10,428 bases of DNA, taken from NCBI GenBank assembly GCA_902984215.1, contig CADWAF010000513.1, positions 1-10,428 of the forward strand. Direction: 5' to 3'. Shown here one piece after another: positions 7,614 to 10,428 of the stretch. Below the pieces are notes generated by a model. That model was not told the origin of the DNA and searched no databases. It saw nothing but the letters and a program-made list of their open reading frames with translations. Both the position numbers and the translations under genes were made by a program. Numbering within the stretch: position 1 is the stretch's first letter; each line of letters opens with the position of its first letter. The stretch is from Willaertia magna. Taxonomy: Eukaryota > Heterolobosea > Eutetramitea > Acrasida > Naegleriidae.

Positions 7614-9509
7614 TCATTGGCCACTATTGCTGTGTTGAGGGGAATAACGTTTCCTTATCTGATCCACACCATCTCTTACTGCCAAATAGCAGAAACGATA
7701 TTGTTCTTTACGTTGAACCATACCTACACGAAACGATTTAAGGTGCTTTACTACATTATAAATATTAAAATCAAAAGTAAAATCTTTGTCACGTTCTTCT
7801 TTAGGCCAATTAAGATACTCTTTAAATTGTGAAAGAAGAAGATGTATAGTACAAAATGTGCCTGTACGACCAACCCCAGCAGAACTATTAAAATTGTTAT
7901 TCAAATATTTAATACAAATTATTTAATAAGTTAACTTACCAATGAATTACAATCGGTCCAGAATTTTTAATAATTTCGTCACTCTTCAGCAAATTATCAA
8001 TTGAATCTATTAATTTAAAGAAAGAAGTAGTACTATTTGGAACGCCCATATCAGGCCAACCAGTATATTGAAAAAAGTGAATTGTTTTACGAGAAGGTAA
8101 AGAATCATGATAAATATAACATTGTCTATAAACAAATTCATAGTTTGTTAATTCTTCATGAACCGTTTCAACTACTACTTCATCATATTGTTTTCTTTCG
8201 CCTATAGATGGCCAATACTTATTTACCTTATTCTTATTAAAACATGAATCAAATTGATCAATTATATCTCCTTTCATTTCATCAGATTCAGAATCAGATG
8301 AAATCACTTCATTAGTTAACATGACTATTATCATACTATTATTCTCTACTATCATTCTCCAAAAATCTCCAAATGTTGAAGGTAAAGGTGCTTGTGTCGC
8401 TATATAAGAATGTGGAACTGGTAACTTTATATGTTTAAAAGTTTGAGTAGTTTGTATTGTAATATGATTAGCATTAATATAATCAGATCCAGGTTCTCTT
8501 AAATCTCTATTTCTTAATAAAACTCTTGTATTTTCATTTGGTAAAATATTTCTATATCTATTTTTAGATAAATTATGTTGTTTGTATCCACTTAAATGCA
8601 TTCCACTTGTTCTTTGTAATCTACTCTCATATTTCTTCAAAGACTATTTTATAAAAGATTTTAATATAATAAAAAATTTTATAAAATTTACGGCTTTAGT
8701 CTTTGACGTTCCAAAATAAAAAAACTTACCTGAAATTCTTCATCTAATCTATCCATTTCAATTGGTTTCGCAAAATAATCTATACTAGCTTTCTTAGGTT
8801 TAGTTCTATGAAAAACATGATCATGACTTGAGTTATTGTTCGTTATAGTTGTAGAAGATAAAATAGAAGAATCATCATGAGAAGAGGTAACATTAAAAAA
8901 CATATCGGGAGTAACTTTCTTAGGTGTTGCAGTCATAATTTCAATTTCCATAGAATCAAAAGATGATTGGGAAGGTTGTTTAAAAGAAGGGGTAGGAGGT
9001 TCATCATCATCTTGTTGTGAATTATTATCATCAATACAATTAGTATTACAATTTAATTTTAAAGGTTTTGAAGGAACTAAACAAAATCCATCGCTATCAT
9101 CATATTCATCCTCTTCAGATGGATTTTGTTCGGGTATATATTTTTGAATAAATTCATGAATATTATGTATTGGTTCTTTATAGATTTTATCATCATCTTC
9201 TTGAAAAATTGTATACGGGAAGTTATTATCGATTGGCGTTTTTATTGGTGAAGCCTTTTCAAAAATTGTTGAAGACAGTGTTACAGCTCCACTAGTCATT
9301 GGCGTTAAAATATCATTTAATGATGTTTTATATTTGTTTGTTTCAATTACTTTACTTGGGTTATTTATCTTTTGTTCTCTTTCCGCTCCAAGAAATTTAC
9401 CAAACGTTTTCGCCATTTCTTGACGAAGAGCTGATTTATAAGTTTTAGGTTTCTTCTTTGGACAAGATTGAAGCATTGTTTTTGTTGTTGAATTAAAATT
9501 CTCGATCAT
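7614..9509 (-). CDS. classical (non-receptor type) protein tyrosine phosphatase (exons 8730-9509, 7940-8643, 7614-7884)
   Basis: The spliced product has 584 residues. Residues 1-260 are low-complexity and acidic, with several Pro-directed Ser/Thr sites (ILTPM, ASPIKTP, PPTPS, TATPKK, VTPDM) and basic patches (CPKKKPKTYKS). Residues about 260-570 are a full phosphatase domain: KNRYRNILP (287-295, the phosphotyrosine-recognition Tyr 290), SDYINAN, YIATQAPLPSTFGDFWRMI, KYWP, the WPD loop with general acid D458, the P-loop HCSAGVGRTG with nucleophile C495 and R501, and the Q-loop RVGMVQRKEQYRF with Q552 and Q556. All catalytic elements are present, so it should dephosphorylate phosphotyrosine in the cytosol or nucleus; no membrane span is seen. 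An acidic insert of about 25 residues precedes KYWP. The start is the first ATG of exon 1. The P-loop Cys codon is split by an intron. Confidence 0.95.
7885..7939 (-). other. second phosphatase intron, splitting the catalytic Cys codon
   Basis: This 55-nt intron has donor GTAAGT and acceptor TTTAATAG and is phase 2. Splicing joins VIH-TG to T-TCTGCT, giving HCSAGVGRTG. Retention gives a TAA directly after the residue at the Cys position. Confidence 0.95.
8644..8729 (-). other. first phosphatase intron
   Basis: This 86-nt intron has donor GTAAGT and acceptor AAAATAG and is phase 0. Splicing joins RLDEEFQ to SLKKYESRLQ, just ahead of the phosphatase domain. Confidence 0.9.
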
Positions 9510-10044
9510 TTATATTCTATTTTTATATTTTTCAATGATAGTAGCTGCTAAATGTTACGAATGAATATTTATGCATAAGGTAAGTTAATATAGCTAGGAA
9601 GAATTTTTATTATTAATAATTTATCTATTACAAAGAAGAAGAAAGAAAGGAGTTAGAAAAAAGTGCGTAGGATGGATGTGATGATGCGGGTTAAAGTTAT
9701 CAATAATGGATGCTTGCTTCTTCTTTATTTTTTTATTTACAGAGTTCTTTGTCCACAACTTGAAAATTAGACATTTAAATGAATCTAGCCTTAAGATTAC
9801 AATAGGAATTAGTTTCATTGAACTTTTCTGATGCACTGAACGAAACCAAGAAATTGGTACAATTCCATAAGAAATCATTAGCGGTTAATGTTGTTTGATA
9901 TTCCACAAATCATGGTGCATGTCACAGAACATGCATTGGTACTTCTGGATACAATAAATTTTGCACTTTGATTTAGTCAAATTTTTCAGACAACCATTTT
10001 AAAATAATTCCATTAAAAAATTGAAGAGACAAGAATCTAAGGTA
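9510..10044. other. 535-bp gap between divergent phosphatase and PP1-motif protein genes
   Basis: The gap separates two outward-facing starts and should hold both promoters. On the plus strand it contains a GTAAGT at 9580 and a long pyrimidine tract ending TTTACAG at 9742, which together look like an intron in an untranslated leader of the rightward gene. A minus-strand open frame at 9621-9878 lacks domain features and is not called as a gene. Confidence 0.5.
9916..9935. promoter_or_regulatory. TGCATGT/ACATGCA inverted repeat
   Basis: Two perfect 7-bp arms are separated by 6 bp (CACAGA), 109 bp upstream of the rightward gene's ATG. It could be a dimeric factor site or a hairpin in a leader RNA. 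Function is inferred only from position. Confidence 0.25.
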
Positions 10045-10428
10045 ATGCCTTCCGATAAGAGGAAAAGAAAGAACAAGAATAATAAAAATAATAATAATAC
10101 AATAACAAAAGAAAAGAAAGTGTAAGTATGATAGTTGTAACTTTACATTTAACATTGGTTTTTTTTAACTTTAGTAAATTTTCGGAAGAAAATAAATATT
10201 TACAACAAACAAATAGTAATAACAATACTATCGGTAACTCATCTTCTTCAAATAATAATAGCAACTATTTATTAGTGAACCCATTTTCAACAACAACCTA
10301 TTGTACCCAAAAACCTCAACCAATAAAATCCTTCGAACTATTCATAAAGCGTATTAAAGAAAAAACTCGAACCCTTAAGCAACTAAAAAAAAACAAATCA
10401 ATTTCGAATTTTAAAAATAGAACCGATT
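10045..10428 (+). CDS. N-terminus of a small basic protein with a PP1-docking-like motif (exons 10045-10121, 10175-edge)
   Basis: The first exon encodes MPSDKRKRKNKNNK and an Asn run, then TKEKK. A 53-nt intron follows, and the second exon is open to the window edge, giving about 110 residues so far. The junction creates KKVKFSEENKYL, a good match to the RVxF docking consensus ([K/R]-V-x-F followed by acidic residues) used by regulators of protein phosphatase 1. The basic start looks like a nuclear localisation signal. Next come Asn/Ser-rich sequence and a helical, basic part (SFELFIKRIKEKTRTLKQLKKNK). The family is not recognised, and a short RVxF match alone can arise by chance in basic, disordered sequence. 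The ATG is the first one in frame, and both exons share codon use with the neighbours. The rest of the gene lies beyond the window. Confidence 0.72.
10122..10174 (+). other. intron splitting the Val codon of the KVKF motif
   Basis: This 53-nt intron has donor GTAAGT, a pyrimidine-rich 3' end and acceptor AACTTTAG. It is phase 2. Without splicing the frame ends at a TAA immediately after the donor GT. Confidence 0.85.

Noticed and set aside
7617..7832. Plus-strand 71-residue frame
   Set aside because: It is antisense to the last phosphatase exon, whose motifs are unmistakable.
8638..8643. Separate gene starting at about 8640 in the phosphatase
   Set aside because: The codon at 8638-8640 is TTG (Leu); the frame is exon 2, joined in phase 0 to the exon ending at 8730.
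9621..9878. Minus-strand 85-residue frame
   Set aside because: No domain, odd composition and no splice partners; it lies in the divergent promoter gap and overlaps a plus-strand pyrimidine tract.
9973..10264. Two minus-strand frames rich in Leu, Tyr and Ile
   Set aside because: They are antisense to the Asn/Lys-rich plus-strand gene with clean splicing.

Overview
The window is about 10.4 kb of AT-rich, gene-dense nuclear DNA from a free-living-type protist. The evidence is short GT-AG introns (49 to 88 nt, mostly with GTAAGT donors), Asn- and Lys-rich proteins, A-rich stretches just before start codons, and AATAAA near several stop codons. TAA, TAG and TGA all act as stops, so the code is standard and ciliates are unlikely. 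A dictyostelid or other amoebozoan fits best, but a heterolobosean or an AT-rich basal fungus cannot be excluded from this stretch.

Layout, left to right: (1) a 5'-terminal part of an unrecognised membrane protein, minus strand, running off the left edge; (2) an acyltransferase-3/NRF-6-type multispan protein, minus strand; (3) a tail-anchored thioredoxin, plus strand, starting only 68 bp from gene 2; (4) an unrecognised multispan membrane protein, minus strand, with a second exon recovered by splicing; (5) a Lys/Glu/Asn-rich protein, plus strand, without any methionine; (6) a three-exon calpain-family protein, minus strand; (7) a three-exon classical protein tyrosine phosphatase, minus strand; (8) the start of a small basic protein with a PP1-docking-like motif, plus strand, running off the right edge. 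Gaps between genes 1 to 6 are only 66 to 113 bp, and genes 4 and 5 overlap head to head. The two larger gaps lie on either side of the phosphatase gene.

The most interesting gene is the calpain relative. Spliced, it reads as an N-terminal C2-like domain, a calpain protease fold in which the catalytic Cys is replaced by Asn and the His motif is lost, then two calpain domain III (C2L) repeats. It is probably a catalytically dead pseudo-calpain with an unusual domain order. The most suspicious spot is 3770-3785, where two real-looking coding regions face each other and neither has a usable start codon: a rearrangement, an assembly join, or missed splicing. In three genes an intron falls exactly in the functional motif: the thioredoxin W-CGPC, the phosphatase catalytic Cys codon, and the KVKF PP1-docking motif.

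No operon-like functional cluster is evident. The phosphatase and the putative PP1-binding protein are divergent neighbours, and the acyltransferase and thioredoxin share a promoter gap, but joint function is only inference. No tRNA, rRNA, transposon or CRISPR array was recognised.
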